From Pinirhizobacter sp036499745 (lineage in GTDB: Bacteria; Pseudomonadota; Gammaproteobacteria; Xanthomonadales; Rhodanobacteraceae): a DNA stretch of 64,000 bases. The position numbers and the translations under genes are program-made. Shown piece after piece: positions 42,355 through 51,849 of this stretch (position 1 is the first letter of the stretch; each line of letters opens with the position of its first letter). The stretch spans positions 77,138 through 141,137 of the forward strand of contig NZ_DASYDG010000019.1 in assembly GCF_036499745.1 (NCBI RefSeq), in the 5' to 3' direction. The notes beneath the pieces are model-generated. The model saw nothing but the letters and a program-made list of their open reading frames with translations, made no database searches and was not told the origin of the DNA.

Positions 42355-45300
42355 ATGGATAAGCGTCGTTCGACGATGGCCTTCGCGGCCATCCTGGTTG
42401 CCGTGCTGGCCACGGGCCTGGGTTTCGGCCCGCCTGCGCATGCGCAGGCCAGCGGGGACCTCGATCCTGCCTGGGCCCGCGCGCACCCGGTCGTACGGGT
42501 GGGCGCGCTGCGCACCGGCGCGCCGCCCATGCAGCTGGTGGAGAACGGCCGACTGCGTGGCGTGGGCGCGGATTTCCTCGAGCAGATCCTGCCGACGATG
42601 GGAGTGAGGTGGGAGCCGGTGTTGTTCGATTCCCGTCCGGCACTGCTCGATGCCCTGTGCCAAGGCAAAGTGGATGTCGCCCCGGAGATGATTTCCACCC
42701 CCGCCGCCATGCATTGCGTGCACTTCGGTTCGCCCTATCTGTCGTCTTCGCCCGTGCGCGTTGCCCGCAATGGCGACTCGCGCTTCGCCGACGACACGGC
42801 GCTGGCGCACGCCAGGATTGCCGTGGTGGCGGGCAGTGAAGTGGAGGAAATCATTGTCGCGGCGCTGCCCAACGCCACGCTGCTGCGCGCGCCGGACGAT
42901 GCCGCCGCGGTGGAAGCCCTGGTGCAGGGGCATGCCGACGTGTACCTGGCCAACCCATTGCTGGCCGTGCGCGAGCTCGATCACCTGGTTGCTACCGGCA
43001 AGCTGCAATACACCGGCAGGAGCACATTGCCATTGGCGCGCTACGGCTTTGCCTATGGAAGCGGGGCCCGGCCCCTGGAAACGGCGCTCCAGGCCCGCCT
43101 GGACACCCTGGGCGACGACGCACGTGGCCGTGTCGTCGGGCGCTGGGTGGCGGTGTTCGAACCTAGCGAAGAAGCAGGCCTGGCTACGCCCCTCAGTGCC
43201 GATGAACGCCAGTTCCTTCAATCGCTCCCGGTACTGGGGGCCGGTATCGATTCGGACTGGGCACCGATGAGCTACATGGACCGCAACGGCGTGTCCGTCG
43301 GCGTTGCCTCGGACTATATCGCCGAACTCAACCGCGCCCTGGGGCTGCGCACGCGCCGGGTGAATGTCGATACGGTGGCCGAGGCGCGGCAGGCGATCGC
43401 CGATGGCAAGGTGCAGATGCTGGTGAGCGTGGCGCGGGACAATCCCCTGTCGGCGGGGCTTGTGCTCAGCCGGGCTTACGAAGTTGCCCCGTTGGTGGTG
43501 GCCGGGCGAAACGACGCCAGGCCCGTGGCGGGCCTTGATGACCTTCGCGGCATGCGCGTGGCGGTGGTCGACCGGCCGTTCGATATCGCCACCCGGCTGC
43601 ATAGCAGCGCCCCGTCGCTCAAGGTGGTGAGCTTCCCCTACACCGACGATGCATTGCATGCACTGGCCGAGCGCCGCGTTGACGCGGTGATCGACACGGT
43701 GTCGGTGCTATCGCAGCACATCGAGGCCGACTATGCCGGTAGATTGCGCGTGCTCGGCCCTTCGGGCATCACCATGAGTGTCTACATCGGCGTCGTGCCG
43801 TCGCAGGCGCGGCTGGTGCCGCTGATCGACCGCGCGCTCGCCGATATCAGTTCGGCGCGAAGCCAGGCGATTCGTGCCCGCTGGATGCGCACGACCTACA
43901 GCTACGCCACGCCCTGGATCAACATCGCGCTGATCGGTGTACCCATCTTCATGGTGGGCCTGGTGGTGGTTGTTTTCGTGCTGCGTGCCAACCGGAAGTT
44001 GCGGCGCGCGGTGGAAGCGGAGCAGCGCGCCCGCGCCATCGCCGAGGACGCCACGCGATCGAAGGCGCAGTTCCTGGCCATGATGAGCCACGAGATCCGC
44101 ACCCCGATGACCAGCGCGCTGGGCATGATCGATCTGCTCGAACGCACCTCGCTGGATGACGACCAGCGCGACATGGCCGGCGTGATGCGTGAATCGGGTG
44201 ACAGCCTCCTTCGCATCATCGACGACCTGCTCGACTTCTCCCGCTTCGAGGCCGGGCAGATGCCGCTGGATTCGGTGGGTTTCGACGTGCGTCCATTGTT
44301 CGACGACGTGGCCGGCCTCCTCGGTGCCACGGCGCGCGCCAAGGGCCTGCTGTTGTATGCCAGCGTGGAGGCCCGTGTAGGCGCGCGCCTGGTGGGTGAT
44401 CCGGCGCGCTTGCGCCAGGTGTTGTTCAATCTTGTCGGCAATGCGGTGAAGTTCACCCAGCGCGGGTACGTGCGCATGCACCTTGCCTGGGCCGACGGTG
44501 ACGCTGACACCCAGCGCCTGGCCATCGTCGTCCAGGACACCGGGGTGGGCATCGCGCCGGAGCGCAAGGTGGAGATCTTCGAGCCCTTCATCCAGGAAGA
44601 TACCTCGACCCAGCGCCGCTTCGGCGGCACCGGGCTGGGGCTTGCCATCGTCAGCCGCATCGCCGCCCTGATGGATGCCCGTGTCACGCTGGAGAGCATC
44701 GTCGGCGTGGGCACGCGTTTTGAGTTCGCCTTCGATGCCACGGTCGAAGCGAGCCTGCCTGCCACCGATCCGCGTCGTTATCGGCTGGAGCTGGACGATC
44801 CGATGCTCGCCCAATGCATCGCCTCCTACCTGGCATTCGCCGGCCTGCAGGAGGAAAACGGCGCGCAGGCGGCCGGCGTTGTGGTCAGCCTCGTCGGCGA
44901 TGCGGCGCGCCCGGCCGATGCCCAGTTGCAGCTGGCCGGCGCCGGGCGCACGGCAACGTTGCCGGCATGGCCGCCAAGGTTTGCCACCCTCCGGCGTGCC
45001 CTGAACGTGCTCGAGGGGCATGTCCCGGCAGAGGAAAGCGAAGGCGTCCGCATGATGCGCCAGGCGCCCTCGCGTGAGGTTGCCCTAAGCGAGGGGCGCC
45101 TGGTGATGGTGGTGGACGACCAGCCGCTGATCCAGCGTCTGCTGGTGCGGGAGTTGCGCATGCTGGGCTTCGCCTGCGACGTGGCCAGCGACGGTGAAGA
45201 AGCATTGCGATGCATGCGTTCAACCACCTATGGCCTGCTGCTTACCGACTGTTTCATGGCCGGCATGGACGGTTTCGAGTTGATGCGCCGCGTGCGCGCG

Positions 45301-45795
45301 GCGGGCTGGAATCTGCCGATGCTGGCGATGACGGCCAGCCCGTTGCCCGAACTGATCGAGCGCTGCCGGCGTGCCGGTGCCGATGGTGTGGTGACCAAGC
45401 CGTTGCGCCTGGGAGAACTCAAATCCCTGCTCGATCGCTTCCTTCCCGAAGCGGCTTCAACAGGTATCGGAGAGGCCGTGGAGGGGCCGGCCACCATCGT
45501 GGCGAACCTTCGCGGCGCCATGGGCGAAGAGGCCGGCGCGTTCATCGCACAGCTTAAAGCCCAGGCCGGCCCGGACCGCAGCGGGTTCGCCGACGCGATC
45601 GATTCGGCCGACGCGGACACCGTGGCAACGATCGCCCATCAGTACGCCAGCATCTTCGGTTGGGCCCGGGCGCCCCGCCTGCGGGAACTTGCGCGCGCGG
45701 TGGAAGAAGAAGCGCGTACGGGGAATGTCCCGCCGTCATCCCGCGCCCTGCTGGCGGCATTGCAGGAACTTGACGCATGGCTCGCCCTGGAATGA
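42355..45795 (+). CDS. BvgS-like hybrid sensor histidine kinase
   Basis: The protein has 1146 residues from the ATG at 42355 (GGAAAGGA upstream); it has a signal peptide ending at HAQA. Two periplasmic SBP_bac_3 (Venus flytrap) domains occupy about 35-290 and 290-515. A membrane helix (about 521-544) follows. HisKA has His579 in MMSHEIRTPM and is followed by an HATPase with GTGLGLAI. A receiver has Asp965 in LLTDCFMAGMDG. The C-terminal HPt-like helix carries His1095 in AHQYASIFGW, where the usual HxLKG is HQYAS. A partner regulator is not adjacent. The signal is probably a small polar molecule. Confidence 0.93.
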   Translation: MDKRRSTMAFAAILVAVLATGLGFGPPAHAQASGDLDPAWARAHPVVRVGALRTGAPPMQLVENGRLRGVGADFLEQILPTMGVRWEPVLFDSRPALLDALCQGKVDVAPEMISTPAAMHCVHFGSPYLSSSPVRVARNGDSRFADDTALAHARIAVVAGSEVEEIIVAALPNATLLRAPDDAAAVEALVQGHADVYLANPLLAVRELDHLVATGKLQYTGRSTLPLARYGFAYGSGARPLETALQARLDTLGDDARGRVVGRWVAVFEPSEEAGLATPLSADERQFLQSLPVLGAGIDSDWAPMSYMDRNGVSVGVASDYIAELNRALGLRTRRVNVDTVAEARQAIADGKVQMLVSVARDNPLSAGLVLSRAYEVAPLVVAGRNDARPVAGLDDLRGMRVAVVDRPFDIATRLHSSAPSLKVVSFPYTDDALHALAERRVDAVIDTVSVLSQHIEADYAGRLRVLGPSGITMSVYIGVVPSQARLVPLIDRALADISSARSQAIRARWMRTTYSYATPWINIALIGVPIFMVGLVVVVFVLRANRKLRRAVEAEQRARAIAEDATRSKAQFLAMMSHEIRTPMTSALGMIDLLERTSLDDDQRDMAGVMRESGDSLLRIIDDLLDFSRFEAGQMPLDSVGFDVRPLFDDVAGLLGATARAKGLLLYASVEARVGARLVGDPARLRQVLFNLVGNAVKFTQRGYVRMHLAWADGDADTQRLAIVVQDTGVGIAPERKVEIFEPFIQEDTSTQRRFGGTGLGLAIVSRIAALMDARVTLESIVGVGTRFEFAFDATVEASLPATDPRRYRLELDDPMLAQCIASYLAFAGLQEENGAQAAGVVVSLVGDAARPADAQLQLAGAGRTATLPAWPPRFATLRRALNVLEGHVPAEESEGVRMMRQAPSREVALSEGRLVMVVDDQPLIQRLLVRELRMLGFACDVASDGEEALRCMRSTTYGLLLTDCFMAGMDGFELMRRVRAAGWNLPMLAMTASPLPELIERCRRAGADGVVTKPLRLGELKSLLDRFLPEAASTGIGEAVEGPATIVANLRGAMGEEAGAFIAQLKAQAGPDRSGFADAIDSADADTVATIAHQYASIFGWARAPRLRELARAVEEEARTGNVPPSSRALLAALQELDAWLALE

Positions 45796-45864
45796 CTTCA
45801 CGCGGCTGAAATACCCTCCGGCGCAGCATGGGCGTTCCACCGCACCGAAGCCGGAGAGTTCCCG

Positions 45865-48225
45865 ATGGCCGATGTCCTGTCGAAATCCCTCTTGCGCAAG
45901 ATGGACGCCTACTGGCGTGCGGCCAATTACCTTACGGTTGGCCAGATCTATCTTCGGGACAATCCCTTGCTGGAACGGCCGCTGGAAATCGGCGACATCA
46001 AGCACCGCCTGCTCGGTCACTGGGGCACCACCACCGGCCTCAATTTCATCTACGTGCACCTGAACCGGCTGATCACCGAGCAGGATGTGAACATGATCTA
46101 CGTGATCGGGCCAGGCCACGGCGGACCGGGGCTGGTCGCGCATACTTACCTTGAAGGTTCCTATACCGAAACCTACCCGCATATCGAACGCAACCGCGAT
46201 GGCATGCGGCAGTTGTTCCGGCAATTCTCCTGGCCTTACGGCGTACCCAGCCACGTGTCCCCGGAGACGCCGGGATCGATTCACGAGGGTGGCGAGCTTG
46301 GGTATTCCCTCTCGCATGCCTTCGGTGCAGCCTTCGACAATCCCGACCTTGTGGTGGCCTGCATCGTGGGCGACGGCGAGGCGGAAACCGGCGCGCTTGC
46401 CACTGGTTGGCATTCGAACAAATTCCTGAACCCCGCACGCGACGGCGCGGTGCTGCCGATCCTGCACTTGAACGGCTTCAAGATCGCCAACCCAACATTG
46501 CTGGCGCGCATCGGCAAGGATGAACTTACCGACCTGATGCATGGCTACGGCTACGAGCCGCATTTCGTCGAAGGCCACGAGCCGATGAAGGTGCACCAGG
46601 CTTTGGCCGCGGCCCTCGACGCGTGCATGGCACGGATCCGCAGCATCCAGAAGGATGCACGCGAAAACGGCAACACCGCCCGCCCGCGCTGGCCGATGAT
46701 CGTGTTCCGCACGCCCAAGGGCTGGACCGGCCCGAAGATCGTGGACGGCAAGCCGGTGGAGGGTACCTGGCGTGCTCATCAGGTACCGATAACCGACTTC
46801 GACAAGCCCGGGCATCTGCAGATCCTGGAAGACTGGCTCCGCAGTTACCGGCACGAGGAATTATTCGATGAGCATGGCAAGTTCCTCGACGAACTTGCCG
46901 CCCTGGCGCCGACGGGGCGCCGTCGCATGGGTGCTAATCCACATGCCAACGGCGGCTTGTTGCTCAAGCCCCTTGATATGCCTCACTTCCGCGACTTCGC
47001 CGAGGACGTTAAATCCCCGGGCGACCACAAGGCCGAGGCTACGCGAGTGCTGGGCAAGTTCCTGCGTGAAGTCATGCGCAAGAACATGGCCACGGCCAAC
47101 TTCCGCCTGTTCGGTCCTGACGAAACCGCATCCAACCGCCTGGAGGCCGTGTACGAGGCCAGTGGCAAGGCATGGATGGCCGAAGTGGAGGACGTCGATG
47201 AGAATCTTTCCCCCGACGGCCGCGTGATGGAGGTATTGAGCGAGCACCAGTGCCAGGGCTGGCTGGAGGGGTATCTGCTGACTGGCCGCCACGGTCTGTT
47301 CTCGTGTTACGAGGCCTTCATCCACATCATCGATTCGATGTTCAACCAGCACGCGAAGTGGCTCAAGACCACGCGCACGATCGAGTGGCGTGCGCCGGTC
47401 GCGTCGCTGAATTACCTGTTGACCTCGCACGTCTGGCACCAGGACCACAATGGATTCTCGCACCAGGATCCCGGCTTCATTGACCACGTGGCGAACAAGA
47501 AATCCGAGGTCGTGCGGATCTACCTGCCGCCGGATGCCAATTGCCTGCTATCGGTGGCCGACCATTGCCTGCGCAGCAGGCAATACGTGAACCTTATTGT
47601 CGCGGGCAAACAGCCGGACTGGCAGTGGCTGTCGATGGACGAAGCCGTACGACACTGTGCCGCCGGGGCGGGCATCTGGTCGTGGGCGGGGCAGGGTGAA
47701 GACGACCCCGACGTGGTGATGGCCTGCGCCGGTGATGCACCGACCGTGGAAGCCCTGGCGGCGGTGATGCTGCTGCGCGACTTCGCGCCGGACATCCGCA
47801 TCCGCGTCGTCAATGTGGTGGACCTGATGTCGCTCGAGCCCAATGAAGAACATCCGCATGGCATGGACGATGACCAGTTCGACGAACTCTTCACACGTAA
47901 CAGGCCGGTGATCTTCGCCTTCCATGGTTATCCCGGCGTGGTGCACAAGCTTACCTACCGCCGCCATAACCACGACAACATCCACGTGCGCGGTTACAAG
48001 GAAGAAGGCACCACCACCACGGCGTTCGACATGATGGTGCTCAACAACCTCGACCGCTTCCAGCTTACCCTTGATGCCATCAACCGCATCCCGCGGTTCG
48101 AGCACCTTCGCCAGGCCGCAGCCCATGCCTACTGGACGGGCATCGAGAAGCATCGCCTTTACGTGAGCGAACACGGACAGGACATGCCCTCTATCCGCGA
48201 CTGGCAGTGGAAGAGCGCCAAATGA
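45865..48225 (+). CDS. xfp: Xylulose-5-phosphate/fructose-6-phosphate phosphoketolase
   Basis: The protein has 786 residues, full length. Thiamine-diphosphate enzyme marks are present: GPGHGGPG early, the cofactor block IVGDGEAETGALATGWHSNKF, and LGYSLSHAFGAAFD. The late domain carries WHQDHNGFSHQDPGF with the catalytic His and Glu neighbourhood, and YLPPDANCLL. It splits xylulose-5-phosphate into acetyl phosphate and glyceraldehyde-3-phosphate. The acetate kinase gene overlaps its stop, so acetyl phosphate is converted to acetate with ATP gain. Confidence 0.97.
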   Translation: MADVLSKSLLRKMDAYWRAANYLTVGQIYLRDNPLLERPLEIGDIKHRLLGHWGTTTGLNFIYVHLNRLITEQDVNMIYVIGPGHGGPGLVAHTYLEGSYTETYPHIERNRDGMRQLFRQFSWPYGVPSHVSPETPGSIHEGGELGYSLSHAFGAAFDNPDLVVACIVGDGEAETGALATGWHSNKFLNPARDGAVLPILHLNGFKIANPTLLARIGKDELTDLMHGYGYEPHFVEGHEPMKVHQALAAALDACMARIRSIQKDARENGNTARPRWPMIVFRTPKGWTGPKIVDGKPVEGTWRAHQVPITDFDKPGHLQILEDWLRSYRHEELFDEHGKFLDELAALAPTGRRRMGANPHANGGLLLKPLDMPHFRDFAEDVKSPGDHKAEATRVLGKFLREVMRKNMATANFRLFGPDETASNRLEAVYEASGKAWMAEVEDVDENLSPDGRVMEVLSEHQCQGWLEGYLLTGRHGLFSCYEAFIHIIDSMFNQHAKWLKTTRTIEWRAPVASLNYLLTSHVWHQDHNGFSHQDPGFIDHVANKKSEVVRIYLPPDANCLLSVADHCLRSRQYVNLIVAGKQPDWQWLSMDEAVRHCAAGAGIWSWAGQGEDDPDVVMACAGDAPTVEALAAVMLLRDFAPDIRIRVVNVVDLMSLEPNEEHPHGMDDDQFDELFTRNRPVIFAFHGYPGVVHKLTYRRHNHDNIHVRGYKEEGTTTTAFDMMVLNNLDRFQLTLDAINRIPRFEHLRQAAAHAYWTGIEKHRLYVSEHGQDMPSIRDWQWKSAK

Positions 48226-49283
48226 CCACGGTGCTTGCCCTGAACGTGGGTTCCTCGACCCTGAAGTTCGGCTTGTTCGACGTTGATGCCGACACGCCCC
48301 ATGCGCGTATCGCCGGCGACGCCGACACCGAGCACGGTGGCGGCATCCGTGTGCATGGCAAAGAGGTCGATGCGCCCGGCGACGCACTGGACCGCATCGC
48401 CCATGTGCTCAAGGCGCAACCGCCGGTGCAGGCCATCGGTCACCGTATCGTCCACGGCGGGCCGAAGCTGCGCGAACATCGGCGCATCGATGGCGACGTG
48501 CTGCGGATGCTCGATGCGGCCAGGGCCTTTGCGCCGCTGCACGTGCCGGCGGCATTGAAGATTATCCGCCGCGCCGGCGAAGTGTTTCCCGGCGTGCCTG
48601 CGGTGGCGTGCCTTGATACCGCCTTCCATTCGACCATGCCCGAGCGGGCGCGCATCATGCCGTTGCCCCAAGCGCTTCGCGATGAGGGCATCGAACGCTA
48701 TGGGTTCCATGGCCTGTCGTGCGAGTCGATCGTGCGCGAACTGGGGCCGGACCTGCCCGCACGCACGGTGATTGCCCATCTGGGTAACGGCGCCAGTGTC
48801 ACGGCCGTGCTCGATGGACAATCGGTGGACACCAGCATGGGCCTGACACCCGCCGGCGGCATCGTCATGGGCTCACGCCCGGGGGACCTCGACCCGGGTG
48901 TGATCGAGTGGCTGATGCGCGAGAAGGATTGGTCCGCCGACGAACTCGATACGTGCATCAACCGGCAGTCGGGCCTGAAGGGGCTGTCGGGCGTGTCCAG
49001 CGACATGCGTGACCTGCACGCCTCGAAAGAGCCGTCGGCCAAGCTGGCCATCGAGGTATTCGTGCATGCCGCGCGCAAGGGCATTGCGGCTATGGCGGCA
49101 TCGATGGGCGGCATCGACCTGCTGGTGTTCACCGGTGGCATCGGCGAACACGACCACGTCGTGCGCGATGCCATCGTCGAGGGCCTGCACTGGGCCGGGA
49201 TCGGCCAGACCCACATGGCAGTGGTGCCGACCGGCGAGGACGCGCAGATAGCCCTGCACGCCGCCCGCCTGTCGTTCGCCTAG
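48222..49283 (+). CDS. ackA: Acetate kinase
   Basis: The protein has 353 residues, shorter than the roughly 400 of the E. coli enzyme but typical for the form linked to phosphoketolase. Family signatures are LNVGSSTLKFGLF, HRIVHGG, FDTAFH-type VACLDTAFHSTMPE, RYGFHGLSCESI, AHLGNGASVTAV, TSMGLTPAGGIVMGSR and VFTGGIGEHDH. It is coupled to xfp by a 4-base overlap (ATGA). Its end overlaps the converging aminotransferase gene by 4 bases. Confidence 0.96.
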   Translation: MTTVLALNVGSSTLKFGLFDVDADTPHARIAGDADTEHGGGIRVHGKEVDAPGDALDRIAHVLKAQPPVQAIGHRIVHGGPKLREHRRIDGDVLRMLDAARAFAPLHVPAALKIIRRAGEVFPGVPAVACLDTAFHSTMPERARIMPLPQALRDEGIERYGFHGLSCESIVRELGPDLPARTVIAHLGNGASVTAVLDGQSVDTSMGLTPAGGIVMGSRPGDLDPGVIEWLMREKDWSADELDTCINRQSGLKGLSGVSSDMRDLHASKEPSAKLAIEVFVHAARKGIAAMAASMGGIDLLVFTGGIGEHDHVVRDAIVEGLHWAGIGQTHMAVVPTGEDAQIALHAARLSFA

Positions 49284-50197
49284 AGCGGCTCGAGCCAGCC
49301 CCAGCGGTCGGCCGTCGTGCCGTCGAACAGGCCGAAGAACCGATCCTGCAACAGGCGTGTGATTGGACCGGCGGTGCCTGAACCCACCTTCTTTCCGTCC
49401 ACCGAACGGATCGGGGTGACTTCCGCTGCCGTGCCGCACATCAGGATCTCATCGGCCAGGTAGAGGAATTCGCGGGGCAGGTCGCGCTCGATGACATCGA
49501 TGCCTTCCTCGCGCGCCAGGGTCATCAGCGTGTGGCGGGTGATGCCGGTGAGGATGGACGCACTGGCAGGTGCCGTGTGCAACGCGCCGTCGAACACCAG
49601 GAAGAGATTCTCGCCGGCCCCTTCGCTAAGCAGGCCCGATGATGCCAGCGCGATACCTTCGCCAAAGCCCAGGCGGCGCGCTTCGCGGGCGATCAACTGG
49701 CCGGAAAGGTAATTCCCGCCGGCCTTGGCGCCAGCGGGAATGGTGTTGGGCGCGAAGCGCTGCCAGCTCGACACGCAGGCGTCGATGCCCTGTTTGAGCG
49801 CCTCAGGCCCGAGATAAGGACCCATCGGCCACGCCGCCACGGCGGTGTCGGTCGGACAATCGGCCGACAGGCCGAAGCCACCCAGGCCCCGGAAGGCCAC
49901 CGGTCGCAGATAGGCCGCGCCCAGGCCGTTCTTCTTGATCACCTCGCGGCAGGCGCCGGCGAGTTCATCGATGGTGTAGGGAATGACGATGTCGTAGATC
50001 TTCGCCGACATGTACAGGCGCTTTAAGTGATCGGTCAGCCGGAAGATCGCGGCGCCGTCGGGCGTGGCATAACTGCGGATGCCTTCGAACACGGACGAAC
50101 CGTAGTGCAGGGCGTGCGCCATGACGTGCACCGTGGCCTCTGGCCAGGGCTTGATCGCACCGTTCTGCCAGATCCACTCGGGGTATTGCTGCGACAT
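49280..50197 (-). CDS. ilvE: Branched-chain amino acid aminotransferase
   Basis: The protein has 305 residues from the ATG at 50197 with GGAGAAG upstream; the longer start would be TTG. It is a class IV PLP enzyme with HALHYGSSVFEGIR near the start, AGAKAGGNYLSGQ with the PLP Lys and SEGAGENLFLV with the conserved Glu. GTAAEVTPIRSVDG follows at the cofactor phosphate region. It transfers amino groups to and from valine, leucine and isoleucine keto acids. Confidence 0.96.
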   Translation of the reverse strand: MSQQYPEWIWQNGAIKPWPEATVHVMAHALHYGSSVFEGIRSYATPDGAAIFRLTDHLKRLYMSAKIYDIVIPYTIDELAGACREVIKKNGLGAAYLRPVAFRGLGGFGLSADCPTDTAVAAWPMGPYLGPEALKQGIDACVSSWQRFAPNTIPAGAKAGGNYLSGQLIAREARRLGFGEGIALASSGLLSEGAGENLFLVFDGALHTAPASASILTGITRHTLMTLAREEGIDVIERDLPREFLYLADEILMCGTAAEVTPIRSVDGKKVGSGTAGPITRLLQDRFFGLFDGTTADRWGWLEPL

Positions 50198-50250
50198 GGG
50201 CTTCTCCAATTCGACCGCCCATTCTAACCCGGCGGGCAGTACAGGCCCTA

Positions 50251-50733
50251 TCAGCCGGGGGCGAGCCAGAGGCAGCCGGAGCGACGACGCAAGCCGAAAT
50301 GAGCCTCGTTGCTGCCGCCGCTGCCCGAGGTGCGCACGGTCAGGCCGTCGTGTTCATTGCCTTCCACCGCCAGCAGTGGCTGGCGCACCAGGGCCGCCCA
50401 CTGGCGAAGGTCGGCCACGGCACTGTCACGGCCGCCCTCCCATAGGGTGATCCCGCCCAGGCGGTTGGCGTCGCGGGCCGCGAAGGCGTCGGCGATGGCC
50501 TGGCGCAGCGTGTCGAGGTCGGCGGCGCACAAGGTCGGCGCAAGCGAGGTGGCCGTTGGATCGACACTGATCGCGCCTGCCTGCGGCTCGGGCACGGCTG
50601 GCCGGGCATTGAGGGCCTGGCAGGGCTGGTCGGTGAACACCGCTTGGCCGTCGGTGGCGACACAACGATGGATGGCATCCTGGGCGAACGCCGCGGGAGC
50701 AAGGAGAAGCAGGCAGAGGAAGGCAAGGCGCAT
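50251..50733 (-). CDS. Exported DUF4124 protein
   Basis: The protein has 160 residues. A signal peptide ends near AFAQ. A DUF4124-like start follows (IHRCVATDGQAVFTDQPCQ), where a short beta-hairpin carries two Cys residues. The C-terminal two thirds have no known motif (LRQAIADAFAARDANRLGG, EAHFGLRRRSGCLWL). The function is unknown. It follows metF by 29 bases on the same strand and may be read through from it. Confidence 0.85.
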   Translation of the reverse strand: MRLAFLCLLLLAPAAFAQDAIHRCVATDGQAVFTDQPCQALNARPAVPEPQAGAISVDPTATSLAPTLCAADLDTLRQAIADAFAARDANRLGGITLWEGGRDSAVADLRQWAALVRQPLLAVEGNEHDGLTVRTSGSGGSNEAHFGLRRRSGCLWLAPG

Positions 50734-50762
50734 CGGCCAAGCCTACCCGGTTGCGGCCCGGA

Positions 50763-51602
50763 TCATTCCCTGGCGTGGACGCCGATCCTTGCCAGCACCG
50801 CCTGGGTGGCTTTGGCCCGGTTGATCGTATAGAAGTGCAGCCCCGGCGCGCCGCCATCGAGCAGGCGCCGGCACAGTTCGCCCACCGCATCGGCAGCCAG
50901 CTCGCGCGTGGCTGCCGCGTCGTCGCCGTGGGCCTGCATGCGCTTGACCAGCCAACGGGGAATCTCTGCGCCGCAAGCCTCGGAAAACCGCCTCAGCTGG
51001 GTGAAATTGGCGATCGGCATGATGCCGGGCACGATCGGGATGGTGACACCCAGTTTGCGCACGTCGTCGACGAATCGAAAATACGCGTCGGCGTTGAAGA
51101 AGTACTGGGTGATCGCGCCATCAGCGCCGCACGCCACCTTGGCCCCGAAATGCCGAATGTCCTTCAACGCGTCATCGGCCTGGGGATGGGTTTCCGGATA
51201 CGCCGCCACTTCGATATGGAAGTGGTTGCCGCTGTGTTCGCGGATGAAACACACCAGCTCCGAGGCATAGCGGAAGTCGCCAGGGCTTGCCATGCCGGAG
51301 GGAAGGTCGCCGCGCAGGGCTACGATGCGCTTGCAGCCGCCGGCCCTGTAGCCATCGAGCAGGGCGGCGATCTCTGTTTTCGTGCCGCCCATGCAGCTCA
51401 GATGCGGCGCCACGCTGAAACCGTGTTTTTCACGCAGGTGTCGCACGGTGAGGTCGGTGTAGCTCAGGGTCGATCCGCCGGCGCCGAAGGTGACCGAGAC
51501 GTAGTCAGGGTCGTACGCGGCCAGGCGGCCCGCAGCGGTGTCGAGCTGGGCGCGCTGTTCATCGGTCTTGGGAGGGAAGAACTCGAAACTGATGGCGGCC
51601 AT
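50763..51602 (-). CDS. metF: 5,10-methylenetetrahydrofolate reductase MetF
   Basis: The protein has 279 residues. It opens with SFEFFPPKTDEQRAQL, followed by YVSVTFGAGGS and TAPHLSC-type VAPHLSCMGG. It has VALRGDLPSG and VPGIMPIANFTQL, with LHFYTINRA near the end. It makes 5-methyltetrahydrofolate for methionine synthesis. ahcY and metK lie within 13 kb. A symmetrical AT-rich box lies about 30 bases ahead of the start. Confidence 0.97.
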   Translation of the reverse strand: MAAISFEFFPPKTDEQRAQLDTAAGRLAAYDPDYVSVTFGAGGSTLSYTDLTVRHLREKHGFSVAPHLSCMGGTKTEIAALLDGYRAGGCKRIVALRGDLPSGMASPGDFRYASELVCFIREHSGNHFHIEVAAYPETHPQADDALKDIRHFGAKVACGADGAITQYFFNADAYFRFVDDVRKLGVTIPIVPGIMPIANFTQLRRFSEACGAEIPRWLVKRMQAHGDDAAATRELAADAVGELCRRLLDGGAPGLHFYTINRAKATQAVLARIGVHARE

Positions 51603-51629
51603 GGTCGGTCCGGCGGAAGGAGTTTGAAC

Positions 51630-51655
51630 AGTATATATCTTTGTATTGAGATGAA
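51630..51655. promoter_or_regulatory. AT-rich dyad upstream of metF, candidate operator
   Basis: The segment ATATCTTTGTATTGAGAT has ATCT/AGAT arms over an 8-base centre and stands out as AT-rich in GC-rich DNA. It overlaps the expected metF promoter. In some proteobacteria the SAH-responsive repressor SahR binds dyads ahead of SAM-cycle genes. Whether this is such a site is inference. Confidence 0.35.
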
Positions 51656-51849
51656 AAGATGGAATTGGTAAGGCGCCCCCACTGCACCGTCAGCGCCGAC
51701 ATCGAGACACGGCCGGGAATCCGCGCGTGGCCCACGCCAGGCGGGGCGGCGCGCCGGCATATTCCCGGCCCGGGAAAGTCGAAGCTCCTTCATGCGTCCA
51801 CGACGGTCGCCACCGCCCTGGGGCGGCGAAACTAACAGAAGGACTTTGC

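Noticed and set aside
42319..45021. Long minus-strand open frames opposite the hybrid kinase gene
   Set aside because: They are antisense shadows of a GC-rich gene: His/Arg/Gln-rich, no domains, and the plus-strand gene is unambiguous.
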